Below, piece by piece: positions 17,725 to 26,671 of a stretch of DNA of 64,000 nt; the first letter of the stretch is position 1; each line of letters starts with the position of its first letter. A program made the translations under genes and the position numbers. The notes beneath the pieces were generated by a model. It was not told where the DNA came from. It saw nothing but the letters and a program-made list of their open reading frames with translations, and did not search any database. Source of the DNA: an uncultured Bacillota bacterium (GTDB taxonomy: Bacteria; Bacillota_I; Bacilli_A; Culicoidibacterales; ZOR0006); the NCBI GenBank assembly GCA_945956935.1, contig CAMFJD010000001.1, positions 109,874 through 173,873 of the forward strand. The letters are read 5' to 3'.

Positions 17725-18114
17725 TTGAAAAAAACTGAAAAAATAATACAGCAAAATAATGAAAAGGAAGTGTCGGTATATGTACATGAACAACGACCCA
17801 CGAGTTTTGAAACGACACATTTATATCTGCATCAAGCAGATGTTTTACACATTTTTAAAGCTTTTGCTGATGAAAAACGGTTGAAAATAATTTTAGCTCT
17901 TTATACATATGAACAACTCTGTGTCCAAGAAGTAGCAGAAATTTTAGGTGAAAGTGTAGCGAATACATCGCATCACTTACGTATGTTGAAGAAGGCAAAT
18001 TTAGCAATAAGTGAACGTAGTGGTAAACATATGCTGTATCAATTAGCAGACGAACATGTATATATGATTGTTGAGCAAGCATTTGCACATACATTACATG
18101 AATGTAGTCACTAA
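17725..18114 (+). CDS. ArsR/SmtB-family metal-sensing repressor, CzrA/CadC-like
   Basis: A 129-residue winged-helix repressor. The recognition helix region reads LGESVANTSHHLRMLKKANL, very like CadC and CzrA. The C-terminal helix carries D-x-H then H-x2-H with the spacing of the CzrA alpha-5 zinc site (Asp84, His86, His97, His100), within DEHVYMIVEQAFAHTLH. Of the CadC CVC motif only the first cysteine remains (LCVQE), so the site is predicted to sense Zn or Co rather than Cd or Pb. The start is a TTG with GAGGGAGAAG just upstream. TATAAT at 17653-17658 is a likely -10. Its target is unclear: a ZIP gene lies about 2 kb downstream. Confidence 0.87.
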   Translation: MKKTEKIIQQNNEKEVSVYVHEQRPTSFETTHLYLHQADVLHIFKAFADEKRLKIILALYTYEQLCVQEVAEILGESVANTSHHLRMLKKANLAISERSGKHMLYQLADEHVYMIVEQAFAHTLHECSH

Positions 18115-18256
18115 GAAAAGGTGATCTTATTAATAAAATTAATAAATACAAAACATTTTTGTGTGAATTACGACAAATACTTGGTTTTCTTTTCAGTTAT
18201 TGTTACAATAAAGGCAATGAAAAACAATGTTGAAAATGAAAAGGAGATTATTGACA

Positions 18257-19321
18257 ATGCTGACACCCTCGCTAGCCCAAGATATTGCCAATAAAATGAT
18301 GGAAGTTGTACCCTATAATATTAATATTATGGATAAAAATGGTGTGATAATTGCTTCAGGAGACGAAAGTCGAATCGGATTTTATCATCCGGCTGCACAT
18401 GAAGCAGTAAAAAAAGCACAAACCATTGAAGTGGCAGAAGACTATAATCGCATGTATCGTGGTTTGAATATGCCGATTGTATTTGACCAAAACGTTATTG
18501 GAATTGTTGGAATTACAGGAAATCCGATTGAAGTTCGCCCATTTGGTGAAATTGTACGAGTAACAGCTCAATTGCTTGTGCAACAAAAATACAGTATGCA
18601 TCAGTCAGCAATTAAAGAACGATTAATGGAAACTTTTCTATATGAGTGGTTACACGAAGAGCGTTATAATGCTGATTTTGTTCAACGTGGGGAAAAAATT
18701 GGAATTGATGTGAGACAATCATATGTGACATGTGTTATTGAAAATAATGAAGAATTTAGTGCAACTCAGTTGGAACAGCTCACATTCCTTCAAACAAATA
18801 AAAATTATTTTATGCAATATAGCTCACATCTTATTGTTGTCTTTATTCGTTCGACAAAATCGTATATGGCGATTGTAGATTATTTGCGTGATACATTTTC
18901 AAATGCTCGTTTATCGTTAGGAACACCAATGGAAACTGTTCAACAATCATTTCACCAAGCAATGCAAGCACTGCGATTTGGTAAAGAACTCCGCCCAAAT
19001 GAGCAATTTCACACTTACGAAAAAATTTGGTTGATTGATGAATTTTGTCAGTTTACAATGAAACCTCATGTACAAGCAGAGCTAGAACTTCTCATTAAAG
19101 CTGGGCGAAATACTGATTTGATTGATACGTTACTGGTGTACATGGAACATAATGGAGATGCAAATAAGGTTTCACAAAAATTACATATACACCGAAATAC
19201 ATTGCAATATCGCCTCGAAAAAATAGAAGAGGTAACAGGCAAAAATTTTGATAATCTTTTAGACATGTTTGAACTATATATAATTTCACTGGCATATAAA
19301 TTGCAAAAAGATAAAGAATAA
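18257..19321 (+). CDS. CdaR-family (sugar diacid) transcriptional regulator
   Basis: The 354-residue protein has an N-terminal diacid-recognition domain (about 1-130; LTPSLAQDIANKMMEVVPYN and VGITGNPIEVRPFGEIVR). A middle domain follows, then a C-terminal PucR-type helix-turn-helix with the hallmark HNGDANKVSQKLHIHRNTLQYR. In E. coli CdaR controls glucarate, galactarate and glycerate genes. No glycerate kinase or diacid dehydratase lies next to this gene, so its target is unknown. The ATG at 18257 has AAGGAG 10 bases upstream, favoured over the frame start at 18227. A TACAAT at 18204-18209 may be its -10. A short AGGCGA/TCGCCT hairpin without a T run follows at 19321-19335. Confidence 0.85.
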   Translation: MLTPSLAQDIANKMMEVVPYNINIMDKNGVIIASGDESRIGFYHPAAHEAVKKAQTIEVAEDYNRMYRGLNMPIVFDQNVIGIVGITGNPIEVRPFGEIVRVTAQLLVQQKYSMHQSAIKERLMETFLYEWLHEERYNADFVQRGEKIGIDVRQSYVTCVIENNEEFSATQLEQLTFLQTNKNYFMQYSSHLIVVFIRSTKSYMAIVDYLRDTFSNARLSLGTPMETVQQSFHQAMQALRFGKELRPNEQFHTYEKIWLIDEFCQFTMKPHVQAELELLIKAGRNTDLIDTLLVYMEHNGDANKVSQKLHIHRNTLQYRLEKIEEVTGKNFDNLLDMFELYIISLAYKLQKDKE

Positions 19322-19377
19322 GGCGATATTCGCCTATGTCAAGATATTGAAGTGAAAAGAAAAGGGTCATCATATAT

Positions 19378-20046
19378 ATGGGAAAAAATACGAGATTACT
19401 CTTATGCACTGGTATGGTTTTTATAAGTGTAGTTGGTTTAATCTATATGTTGAATACACAAAAACAAGAGGAAATAATGAGTATGCAAGTACAGAAAATT
19501 GTTCCACTCATAGAAACAGAACAAAATATTATTGTCAGTTATGAATATGATACACCATTGACTACGGAGCCTACATGGGAAATGTTCTATGAGCAAGCAA
19601 CGCTTGTTGTTAAAGCAAGTGTACAAGAAGTTGCACAACAAGCGTACTATATTGATCCGGTCAATACACCAAGTCCACTGACAGCAATTACTATTCAAGT
19701 ACAGCAAGTCTTGAAAGGTGATACAAATACAGAAATAGACACAGTGTATTTTACGGGTGGTCGTGTGTCTATAGCAGATGTTTTAAAATCATCACAGATA
19801 GATGTTTTAGCAAATAGTGCAGCGATGAATGTACAACCAAGTGAGCAATCGACAACGTATGTGGCATATACAACACCATATGATGTTGAACTAGTACCAG
19901 GAAAAGAGTATATATTTATGCTAGAGAAGCAAGCTAGTGGGGTATACTTAGTTTTATTGAATGGATATGGTGTATTTGAAGAACAGTATCAGAAATATGA
20001 AAATGTGTTGACCAAAGAACACATATCGTATGAAATAAGTGAGTAA
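19378..20046 (+). CDS. Hypothetical membrane-anchored extracytoplasmic protein
   Basis: The 222-residue product has one N-terminal hydrophobic helix (about 6-25, LLLCTGMVFISVVGLIYML) preceded by Lys and Arg, so it is probably anchored with the rest outside the cell. A cysteine lies in the helix but there is no proper lipobox. The outer part is a beta-rich domain containing VQQVLKGDTNTEIDTVYFTGG and LVPGKEYIFMLEK, a pattern seen in hypothetical exported proteins of Bacillota. I cannot assign a function. It has its own ribosome site and a strong terminator. Confidence 0.7.
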   Translation: MGKNTRLLLCTGMVFISVVGLIYMLNTQKQEEIMSMQVQKIVPLIETEQNIIVSYEYDTPLTTEPTWEMFYEQATLVVKASVQEVAQQAYYIDPVNTPSPLTAITIQVQQVLKGDTNTEIDTVYFTGGRVSIADVLKSSQIDVLANSAAMNVQPSEQSTTYVAYTTPYDVELVPGKEYIFMLEKQASGVYLVLLNGYGVFEEQYQKYENVLTKEHISYEISE

Positions 20047-20047
20047 T

Positions 20048-20075
20048 GGCGGTGTGAGATAACACCGCTTTTTTA
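20048..20075 (+). terminator. Intrinsic terminator
   Basis: Stem 20049-20055 with 20062-20068, T run 20069-20074. Confidence 0.9.
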
Positions 20076-20118
20076 CTATTTATTTATATATTTTTCGTTT
20101 GTTTAGTGCTAAGTAACT

Positions 20119-20127
20119 TGCTATAAT
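20119..20127 (+). promoter_or_regulatory. Extended -10 promoter of the ZIP gene
   Basis: TGcTATAAT at 20119-20127 is an extended -10 with a consensus hexamer; a weak -35 TTGTTT lies 17 bases upstream (20099-20104). Confidence 0.65.
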
Positions 20128-20159
20128 CAAAAAAACAGTTAATGTTAGGATGTGTTAGA

Positions 20160-20978
20160 ATGACGTTTTGGGAGTGGTTTATTAATTTATCGTCTGTTTG
20201 GCAAGCGTTTATTGCTACACTGTTTACCTGGGGAATTACAGCAATTGGAGCAGCTATGGTGTTTTTCTTTAAAACAATTCATAAAGTTGTTCTTGATGGA
20301 ATGTTGGGATTTGCGGCTGGAGTGATGATTGCTGCTAGTTTTTGGTCATTACTATCACCAGCAATTGAATTAGCAAGTGAAATGAATGGTAATGGTTGGG
20401 TGCCAGCTGCAATTGGCTTTTTAGGTGGAGGAATCTTTTTATATATGATAGATAAGACATTACCACATCTACATATAGGTTATGAAACAAGTGAAGCGGA
20501 AGGAATTAAGACGCAATGGCAACGAAGTGTGTTGCTAGTGACAGCAATTACAATCCATAATATTCCGGAAGGATTAGCGGTTGGAATTGCATTTGGTGCT
20601 GTTGCATCTGGAATTCCATCAGCAACATTAGCTGGAGCAATTGCATTAGCTATTGGTATTGGATTACAAAACTTTCCCGAAGGAGCGGCAGTTTCAATTC
20701 CTCTACGTCGTGAAGGTATGGGGAGAACAAAAGCATTCTTGTATGGACAGGCATCTGCAATTGTCGAACCAATTGCAGGGGTTTTCGGTGCACTATTAGT
20801 AATAAATATGCGTCCAATTTTACCATATGCTTTGGCGTTTGCTGCTGGAGCGATGATTTATGTTGTGATTGAAGAAATTATTCCAGAGGCACAGCGCAAT
20901 AAAGAAACTGATATTGCGACAATTGGTGCTATGATCGGATTTACAGTGATGATGATACTTGATGTTGCTTTAGGGTAG
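20160..20978 (+). CDS. ZIP-family (GufA-type) divalent metal transporter
   Basis: ZIP proteins import zinc and sometimes iron or manganese into the cytoplasm. The 272-residue protein has eight hydrophobic segments. The metal-site motifs of the GufA subfamily are clear: [14 protein letters not shown] in helix 4 and [18 protein letters not shown] in helix 5, plus the closing [10 protein letters not shown] short histidine-containing loop (LPHLHIGYE) lies between helices 3 and 4. The ATG at 20160 has AGGA nine bases before it; the frame start at 20142 lacks a ribosome site. It is a single-gene unit and could be linked functionally to the CzrA-like sensor at 17725, but no shared operator was established. 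Confidence 0.9.
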   Translation: MTFWEWFINLSSVWQAFIATLFTWGITAIGAAMVFFFKTIHKVVLDGMLGFAAGVMIAASFWSLLSPAIELASEMNGNGWVPAAIGFLGGGIFLYMIDKTLPHLHIGYETSEAEGIKTQWQRSVLLVTAITIHNIPEGLAVGIAFGAVASGIPSATLAGAIALAIGIGLQNFPEGAAVSIPLRREGMGRTKAFLYGQASAIVEPIAGVFGALLVINMRPILPYALAFAAGAMIYVVIEEIIPEAQRNKETDIATIGAMIGFTVMMILDVALG

Positions 20979-21066
20979 AAATAGCGCTACATGTACTTTG
21001 TTTACTAATAGATATGATCAAAAAAAGGAAAAAAATCAAAATAACATAACAAAAACATTAAAGTAC

Positions 21067-21094
21067 TTGACTATTAAGTGGAAATTGGTAAAAT
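21067..21094 (+). promoter_or_regulatory. metK leader promoter
   Basis: -35 TTGACT (21067-21072), 16-base spacer, -10 TAAAAT (21089-21094), about 33 bases before the SAM-I aptamer. Confidence 0.72.
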
Positions 21095-21126
21095 GAATCA
21101 TGTTAGTTTAGTAAATGAATAAAAAA

Positions 21127-21233
21127 CTCTTATTGAGAGCGATGGAGAGACAAGGCTCAACGAAATCGCGGCAACCCTCACACACGTGTGATTCGGTGCC
21201 AACCTGAGCGGGATAAATCCCGAACAATAAGAG
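21127..21233 (+). promoter_or_regulatory. SAM-I (S-box) riboswitch
   Basis: P1 pairs CTCTTATT (21127-21134) with AATAAGAG (21226-21233). In between are the S-box core blocks GATGGAGAGAC, ATCGCGGCAACC and GGTGCCAACCTG, followed by a small P4 hairpin (CGGGATAAATCCCG). It lies before metK and a strong attenuator, so SAM should shut off synthesis of SAM synthetase. Confidence 0.95.
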
Positions 21234-21251
21234 GGGAAGCTGAAACATATC

Positions 21252-21284
21252 CGCCTTTCTCTCGTGTAGAAAGGCGTTTTTTTT
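21252..21284 (+). terminator. Attenuator terminator of the SAM-I riboswitch
   Basis: A 9-bp stem (21252-21260 with 21268-21276), 7-base loop and eight T residues, between the aptamer and metK. Confidence 0.92.
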
Positions 21285-21352
21285 GACAAAATTTGTCATA
21301 AGAACATGGACCAACTTCGCCCTTCAACCCAATTTTTAGGAGGACAAATGTC

Positions 21353-22534
21353 GTGGTACAAACAATTGAAAAAGATTTAATTTTATTTACTTCAGAATCG
21401 GTGTCAGAAGGACATCCAGATAAAGTGTGCGATCAAATTTCTGATGCAATTTTAGATGCATGCTTAGCACAAGACCCACTATCACGCGTGGCGTGTGAAA
21501 CTTTAGCAACAACAGGCCGTGTTGTTGTCGCAGGTGAAATTACCACAACAGCAACAATTGATGTGGAAAAAATTGTACGTCAACAATTACGCGAAATTGG
21601 ATATATTGATCCAATGATCGGAATTGGGGCAGATGACTGTGAAGTATTAAATTGTTTACATGCACAATCACCTGATATTGCACAAGGTGTCGATAGTGCA
21701 GAGGATAATAAGGCAACATTAGGTGCAGGTGATCAAGGAATTATGTTTGGTTATGCGTGTGATGAAACAGATGTCTACATGCCATTACCAATTATTGTTG
21801 CACATGAACTTGTACGTGTTGCAACACAACTTCGTAAATCAGGTGAGTTTGTTGATGCACGCCCAGATATGAAATCACAAGTTACAATTGATTACACAGA
21901 TCCAAAAACACCAAAAGTCAATACTGTGTTAATGTCGATTCAACATAGTGAAAATTATGATGAAATAGCATTCCGTCAATACGTAAAAACAAACATCATG
22001 GATGTTGTATTAGAACGTTTTGGCTTAGATACAAGTGATTACCGTGTATTAATCAATCCAACAGGACGCTTTGTGATTGGTGGACCGCACGGAGATACTG
22101 GATTAACGGGACGTAAAATCATTGTTGATACATATGGTGGCTATGCTCGTCATGGTGGTGGAGCATTTTCAGGAAAAGATGCGACGAAAGTTGATCGTTC
22201 AGCAGCATATGCAGCTCGTTATGTAGCAAAAAATATTGTAGCGGCTGGATTAGCGAGTAAATGTGAATTACAATTATCATATGCAATTGGTGTCGCAGAA
22301 CCAACATCAATTTTAATTGAGACATTTGGAACAGAAACAGTGAATCATGATATTATTGTAAAAGCAGTGCGTGAGAACTTTGATCTTCGCCCAAGTGGTA
22401 TTATTGAAATGTTAGACTTGCGTCAACCAATCTTTGGACCTACAGCAGCATATGGGCATTTTGGACGTATCGATGTAGATTTACCATGGGAACGCACGGA
22501 TAAAGTCGCAGCATTACAAGCAGCAACAAAATAA
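21353..22534 (+). CDS. metK: S-adenosylmethionine synthetase
   Basis: MetK makes S-adenosylmethionine from methionine and ATP. The 393-residue length is normal. Recognisable motifs are [32 protein letters not shown] and [19 protein letters not shown]. The start is GTG at 21353, nine bases after AGGAGG. An ATG at 21348 sits only four bases from the same ribosome site but in another frame; it would give an 11-codon reading ending at 21380. Expression is controlled by the SAM-I riboswitch and attenuator upstream. Single-gene unit with its own terminator. Confidence 0.96.
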   Translation: MVQTIEKDLILFTSESVSEGHPDKVCDQISDAILDACLAQDPLSRVACETLATTGRVVVAGEITTTATIDVEKIVRQQLREIGYIDPMIGIGADDCEVLNCLHAQSPDIAQGVDSAEDNKATLGAGDQGIMFGYACDETDVYMPLPIIVAHELVRVATQLRKSGEFVDARPDMKSQVTIDYTDPKTPKVNTVLMSIQHSENYDEIAFRQYVKTNIMDVVLERFGLDTSDYRVLINPTGRFVIGGPHGDTGLTGRKIIVDTYGGYARHGGGAFSGKDATKVDRSAAYAARYVAKNIVAAGLASKCELQLSYAIGVAEPTSILIETFGTETVNHDIIVKAVRENFDLRPSGIIEMLDLRQPIFGPTAAYGHFGRIDVDLPWERTDKVAALQAATK

Positions 22535-22541
22535 TTGAAAT

Positions 22542-22579
22542 AAAAAAGTCTCGTTTTCATCATGAATTCGAGGCTTTTT
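22542..22579 (+). terminator. metK terminator
   Basis: Stem AAGTCTCG (22546-22553) with CGAGGCTT (22569-22576), one G-T pair, an inner TTCAT/ATGAA stem and a T run. Confidence 0.85.
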
Positions 22580-22955
22580 CATATATAATCCATATTGGTG
22601 AAATGTTTACTGCGCTTGTATATACTACTTTATAAAAATAAAATATGGTGCTTTGCTCAAAAATTGGATATTTTTTAGTATTAGATAAAAGAAAAAAAGC
22701 AAAAATGAAGTTTAAAAAACATATATCGTTCATTTCATGAAAGGTTTGAAAAAAAATTTCGTGAAAACGCTAATACTACGACGAAAACATTGAAAAAAAA
22801 TACCATTTTTCTAAAAAACGATCATTTTGATAATAAAACGTTTTTTAAATCATAGACAATTTATTTTCAGACCTGTATACTCAAGTTGTAAGGGCTACCA
22901 CTTAAAAGAAAAAGTGGTGTAGAGTTCCTAAAAAAATCTTTTGGAGGGTTTCATA
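22580..22955 (+). promoter_or_regulatory. Regulatory region of the cellobiose-type EIIC gene
   Basis: This gene-free stretch holds several signals. A cre-like box TGAAAACGCTAATA is at 22762-22775. An inverted repeat TAAAAAACG/CGTTTTTTA (22812-22820 with 22839-22847) is a candidate RpiR operator. The promoter is TAGACA (22853-22858), a 17-base spacer and TATACT (22876-22881). A leader hairpin ACCACTT/AAGTGGT (22897-22903 with 22912-22918) lies before GGAGGG. The promoter is well supported; the operator roles are inferred. Confidence 0.6.
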
Positions 22956-24332
22956 ATGAACTGGATTGAACAACACTTTGTACCTTTCGCGGCAAAATTA
23001 GGGTCGCAACGCCATTTGGCGGCAATTCGTGATGGCTTCGTAGCCTTCATGCCATTAATGATTGCAGGGGCATTTGCAGTCTTATTAAATAACTTTGTAT
23101 TAGGTGGGGCACCACAACCAGGTGAGGCAATTACTTTTGGTCTTTACCAATTTTTCCAAGATTCATCAATTGGTGAATGGATCTTAAAGTTAAAAGATAT
23201 CAACGGAAACGTTTGGTTTGGAACAATTGCTATTACAGCTGTATTTTTACCAATTGCCGTTTCTTATAACTTAGCAAAAAGTCGTGAAAAAGACGGTTTA
23301 GCAGCTGCGTTAATCGCAATTGCATCATTTGTTATCATCTTACCACAAGTAGCAAACATCGCAGTACCAGCTGAATTATTAGATGCTTCAGTAGCAGCAG
23401 GACTTGGTGAAACTTTAGGTGGATGGGGATTCATCCCAGTAAGCTCAATTGGTGCTGAGGGAATGTTCGCCGCATTATTCGTTAGTTTAACAGCAACGGA
23501 ACTATTCTGCTGGTTAACTGGAAATAAAAAGTTAGAAATTCGTATGCCTGACACAGTACCACCTGCAGTAAGCCGCTCATTTGCATCTTTATTACCAGGA
23601 ATTATTACGTTATTTGTTTTTGCAATCGCACAATTTGTTGTTGTACAAGTAACAGGTGATGGAATTCCAGCGTTAATCTTCGCATTCATTCAAGAACCAA
23701 TTAGTTTCTTAGCACAAGGAGCAAGCGGTATTGTATTTGCTTTAATTTATGTATTCTTTGTACATGTATTATGGTTCTTAGGATTACATGGTCCAAATAT
23801 TTTAGCAGGTATTGCAGATCCAATTTACTTACCAGCATTAGTACAAAATATTGATGCAATTCAAGCGGGTATGGAAGCAACAAACATCTTCACAAAATCA
23901 TTCTTTGATGCATTCGTATTCTTAGGTGGTTCAGGAGCAACTTTACCATTATTATTAGCAATCTTTGCAGCATCTAAGCGTGAAGATTACCGTACAATTG
24001 CAAAATTAAGTATTGCACCAGGAGTATTCCAAATTAACGAACCAGTTATGTTTGGTATGCCAATCGTGTTAAATCCAACGTTATTAATCCCATTCGTAGT
24101 AGCACCGTTAGTATTAACAGTCATTACTTGGGCAGCTATGTTATTTGGATTAGTACCAATGACACAAGCAATCATTCCATGGATCACACCACCAGTGTTA
24201 TCAGGATTATTAGTAACTGGAAGCTTCACTGGAGCATTATTAGGACTTATCAATATCATTATTGCGTTCTTAATCTACTACCCATTCGTTATTGCAGCGA
24301 ATAAAGAGGTTGCAGTAGAAGCAACAAAATAA
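22956..24332 (+). CDS. PTS lactose/cellobiose-family EIIC permease
   Basis: EIIC is the membrane channel of a phosphotransferase system that imports and phosphorylates a beta-linked disaccharide or oligosaccharide. The 458-residue protein has about ten hydrophobic segments. It has the CelB-type opening NWIEQHFVPFAAKLGSQRHL, the central FFVHVLWFLGLHGPNI motif and FQINEPVMFGMPIVLNP. The start at 22956 follows GGAGGG; the frame start at 22941 is inside the ribosome site. No EIIA or EIIB is fused or adjacent. Candidates are EIIB at 26025 (opposite strand) and EIIA at 36865. An RpiR regulator and a DUF3284 gene follow. The substrate is likely a beta-glucoside such as cellobiose, by family. Confidence 0.92.
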   Translation: MNWIEQHFVPFAAKLGSQRHLAAIRDGFVAFMPLMIAGAFAVLLNNFVLGGAPQPGEAITFGLYQFFQDSSIGEWILKLKDINGNVWFGTIAITAVFLPIAVSYNLAKSREKDGLAAALIAIASFVIILPQVANIAVPAELLDASVAAGLGETLGGWGFIPVSSIGAEGMFAALFVSLTATELFCWLTGNKKLEIRMPDTVPPAVSRSFASLLPGIITLFVFAIAQFVVVQVTGDGIPALIFAFIQEPISFLAQGASGIVFALIYVFFVHVLWFLGLHGPNILAGIADPIYLPALVQNIDAIQAGMEATNIFTKSFFDAFVFLGGSGATLPLLLAIFAASKREDYRTIAKLSIAPGVFQINEPVMFGMPIVLNPTLLIPFVVAPLVLTVITWAAMLFGLVPMTQAIIPWITPPVLSGLLVTGSFTGALLGLINIIIAFLIYYPFVIAANKEVAVEATK

Positions 24333-24337
24333 TAAGT

Positions 24338-24364
24338 TAGGGGGGCTTTGAGTCCCCTCTTTTA
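24338..24364 (+). terminator. Probable terminator after EIIC
   Basis: Stem AGGGG (24339-24343) with CCCCT (24354-24358), followed by a short T-rich tract. Confidence 0.6.
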
Positions 24365-24456
24365 TATTTAATAAAATTTTATCGAATTTTGTTGGTTTTT
24401 GGTGGAATTAATGCGAAAATAAAAGAGAAGCATTTGAAAAAGTGAGAGTGGAAAAT

Positions 24457-25290
24457 ATGAATGATTTACTATCAAAATTACTTTTATTTATGGAAATAAA
24501 TATGCATGTGCAAACAGTTGATTCACAAATTGCACGCTATTTTTGGCAAAATGCCAATCAAATGGAGAGATTAGGAATTGAAACTGTTGCCAAAGATTGT
24601 TATACAAGCCCTGCAACAGTGAGCAGATTTTGTAAAAAACTTGATTTTCACGGATATGCTGATTTTAAAATAGCTTTTATTGAAGCATGGGAAGAAAGTC
24701 GACAAAGCGAAGTACGTATGACACGAAGCGTGTATGAGCAGTTGCATATGCAACCGGAACTCATTGTTGACTATAGTTTTGATTTAGCTATGAGTGGCTT
24801 ACAAGAAACAAAAGAACGCTTAAATATCGTAGAGTTAGAACAAGTCGTTCGTATTTTAGGAGTTGCGAAAGCAATCCACTTTATTGGTGTAGGATACTCT
24901 CATTTTGTTGCCAAAGATGCTCAGCATAAATTTATGCGTTTAGGAAAGTATTGCACTGCGTATAGTAACCTTGATATACAGAAAGAAGAATTTGAAATTT
25001 TTCGTGAAGGAGAAGTTGCAGTCGTATTATCTTTTTCGGGTGCGACGAGTGCAGGAAATGAATTGGCGAAATTGGCCAAAGAAAAAGGACTACGAGTGGT
25101 GGCAATCACATCTGATAATACGAGTGAATTAGCAAAAATAGCACATCATGTTATTACAATTAGTGGTCGCGAAAACCAGTTCACTGATTCATCAACGAGT
25201 GGAAGAATTTTACTGCACGCAACAATCGATAGCTTATACTTATTATATGGGGTAGTGAATAATAAAAATTTAGTTATTACCAATAATTAG
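24457..25290 (+). CDS. RpiR/MurR-family transcriptional regulator
   Basis: The 277-residue regulator has an N-terminal RpiR helix-turn-helix domain (about 1-75, with TSPATVSRFCKKLDF) and a C-terminal SIS sugar-phosphate domain (about 110-270, with IHFIGVGYSHFVAKDAQ and VVLSFSGATSAGNE). It likely senses a phosphorylated sugar made by the neighbouring PTS. It is clearly paralogous to the regulator at 28061: both share AKDAQxKFxRLGKxCTAY, FSDSSTSGR/FTDSSTSGR and the closing NNKNLVIT. The start at 24457 is preferred to the GTG-type frame start at 24442. The DUF3284 gene lies 10 bases downstream and is probably co-transcribed. Confidence 0.9.
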   Translation: MNDLLSKLLLFMEINMHVQTVDSQIARYFWQNANQMERLGIETVAKDCYTSPATVSRFCKKLDFHGYADFKIAFIEAWEESRQSEVRMTRSVYEQLHMQPELIVDYSFDLAMSGLQETKERLNIVELEQVVRILGVAKAIHFIGVGYSHFVAKDAQHKFMRLGKYCTAYSNLDIQKEEFEIFREGEVAVVLSFSGATSAGNELAKLAKEKGLRVVAITSDNTSELAKIAHHVITISGRENQFTDSSTSGRILLHATIDSLYLLYGVVNNKNLVITNN

Positions 25291-25300
25291 GAGGATATAT

Positions 25301-25759
25301 ATGTCACGTACATTTAAATATGAACAATCAATCAATTATCCAATTACAGATGTTTTTTCAACTGTCTATAATTTAACAATCCAACAAATGGAATCAGTAG
25401 GAACAGCAAAAAAGACACCGAATGTTATTGTGGGGACAGTATACGAATATGAAATGATGTTAAAAAAACAAAAAGTTACCGCAATATTTACGATTACTGA
25501 ATATACTCAACCCAAGGCACTGAGCTATAAAATAAAAGCAGGAAAGCTTGAAAATACGACTCACTGGCAATTTGAAGAAGTAGGGGATGCTACGAAGATT
25601 AGTTATTGTGAGCAATCGGATAGTGATATTAAAAGTGCATCTTGGACATATCGCTTTTTAGGATTTTTAATGAGTCGAAAACAAAAGAAAAAAGCACAAC
25701 AGTTAATTAAACACGTTGAAGTTCAATTATATGAAGCTTTACAAAAAACACAAGGATAA
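25301..25759 (+). CDS. DUF3284 protein (SRPBCC-like)
   Basis: The 152-residue protein matches DUF3284, a small domain of unknown function often found beside cellobiose PTS genes in Gram-positives. The opening MSRTFKYEQSINYPITDVF, which resembles the start of SRPBCC ligand-binding folds, and the basic C-terminal helix RKQKKKAQQLIKHVEVQL are typical. There is no catalytic motif. AGGAGG lies just upstream, and the 10-base spacing from the RpiR gene implies one transcript. A role in sensing or handling a sugar phosphate is only suggested by context. Confidence 0.8.
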   Translation: MSRTFKYEQSINYPITDVFSTVYNLTIQQMESVGTAKKTPNVIVGTVYEYEMMLKKQKVTAIFTITEYTQPKALSYKIKAGKLENTTHWQFEEVGDATKISYCEQSDSDIKSASWTYRFLGFLMSRKQKKKAQQLIKHVEVQLYEALQKTQG

Positions 25760-25770
25760 ATAATATAATA

Positions 25771-25812
25771 ATAAAATCCGTTGTTTGTGACAATGGCAAT
25801 GGTTTTATATAA
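25771..25812 (+). terminator. Possible terminator after DUF3284
   Basis: An imperfect stem pairs ATAAAATCCGTTG with CAATGGTTTTAT; G-T pairs and one bulge make it a weaker candidate. Confidence 0.4.
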
Positions 25813-25884
25813 ATAAGTAAGGATTGATTGCTGTACTGCACAGTGTCAGTCTTTTTCTTTTCGGTCATCATGTACTCGTTTTGT

Positions 25885-25931
25885 TATATAAAAACATCCC
25901 ATTATTTGAATCCAAATAATGGGATGCACTG
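25885..25931 (-). terminator. Terminator of the EIIB gene; copy 1 of a dispersed hairpin repeat
   Basis: On the minus strand a 13-bp perfect stem (25926-25914 with 25907-25895) is followed by TTTTTATATA. The whole stretch, from CAGTG through the T run, recurs with few differences at 34282-34328 on the plus strand. Confidence 0.85.
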
Positions 25932-26024
25932 TAATATCATGCAAATAACAGTTTTTTCATGATATATGTTGAATAGAAAAGAAAAAAAGTAGTATGTACT
26001 TGTATGTACATACTACTCAAAGAT

Positions 26025-26327
26025 TTATCCTAATAAAGCTAAAGCTGAATCAAGTACTTTTGCACCATTCATTGATCCGTAAGCTACCATGTCAATAACA
26101 GCAACTGGGATTTTTCCTTCAGTTAATTCTTTCATTTTTGGTTCTAAGAAGCGAACTTGAGGTCCTAATAATAATACGTCTGCATCAGTCCAGTTATTTT
26201 TTGCTTCTGCTTCTGCAACAGCCCAAATTTTCACATCTAATCCACGTTCAGCAGCAGCATTTTGCATTTTTGTTACTAATAAACTTGTTGACATTCCTGC
26301 AGAACAAACTAATAAAATATTTTTCAT
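26025..26327 (-). CDS. PTS lactose/cellobiose-family EIIB
   Basis: EIIB passes phosphate from EIIA to the sugar as it is carried by EIIC. The 100-residue protein opens [20 protein letters not shown], with the phosphorylated Cys8 in the CSAGMST loop, and has LLLGPQVRF typical of the family. AAAGGAG precedes the start. It is transcribed alone on the minus strand, opposite to all its PTS neighbours, from a promoter overlapped by a cre box. Its likely partners are the EIIC at 22956 and the EIIA at 36865. A second EIIB is fused to neither partner but sits beside an EIIC at 57276. Confidence 0.95.
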   Translation of the reverse strand: MKNILLVCSAGMSTSLLVTKMQNAAAERGLDVKIWAVAEAEAKNNWTDADVLLLGPQVRFLEPKMKELTEGKIPVAVIDMVAYGSMNGAKVLDSALALLG

Positions 26328-26374
26328 AATTAAAATCTCCTTTAACGATTTAACTTAAAACTTTGTATACTCTT

Positions 26375-26411
26375 ATTATACTAATAAAAGACATTTTTGC
26401 AAACGTTTTCT
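26375..26411 (-). promoter_or_regulatory. EIIB promoter with overlapping cre box
   Basis: On the minus strand the -10 is TATAAT (26380-26375) and the -35 TTTGCA (26403-26398), 17 bases apart. The cre-like palindrome AGAAAACGTTTGCA covers 26411-26398 and the -35, which would let CcpA repress initiation. Confidence 0.7.
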
Positions 26412-26671
26412 CTGTTTTTTTCAAAAAACGAAAAAAATTATCGTTTGAAAATAGATGATGATAGCGCAAACAATTAAAAAAATAAAAAACATAATTTTTT
26501 CTTAAAATGAAAAAAATAAACCTATTAAAGGGATTTCATTCATATAATATTGATAAATACTAAAAAAAACAACTTGAAAAATAAAAAAACGTCGTGAACT
26601 ATTTACAGATTAAAAACAAGAATGCTATTCTTCAAAGGAAGAATTATAAAAATATTTTGGAGGATTTGAAG
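26412..26671 (+). promoter_or_regulatory. Upstream region of the GH4 gene
   Basis: This stretch contains an imperfect inverted repeat TTTCAAAAAACGA/TCGTTTGAAA (about 26420-26449), similar in style to the repeat before the EIIC gene. A cre-like TGATAGCGCAAACA is at 26459-26472, TATAAT at 26543-26548, and a GGAGGA ribosome site before 26672. The roles are inferred. Confidence 0.45.

Noticed and set aside
17261..17818. Minus-strand reading of 185 codons
   Set aside because: It overlaps yidD and the ArsR gene, has low-complexity Phe/Tyr-rich sequence and no ribosome site.
19320..19338. AGGCGA/TCGCCT hairpin after the CdaR gene considered as a terminator
   Set aside because: The stem is clear but no T run follows on either strand.
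22891..22920. Hairpin before the cellobiose EIIC gene considered as a RAT
   Set aside because: It lacks the GTTACTG and CAGGCA blocks and no terminator overlaps it.
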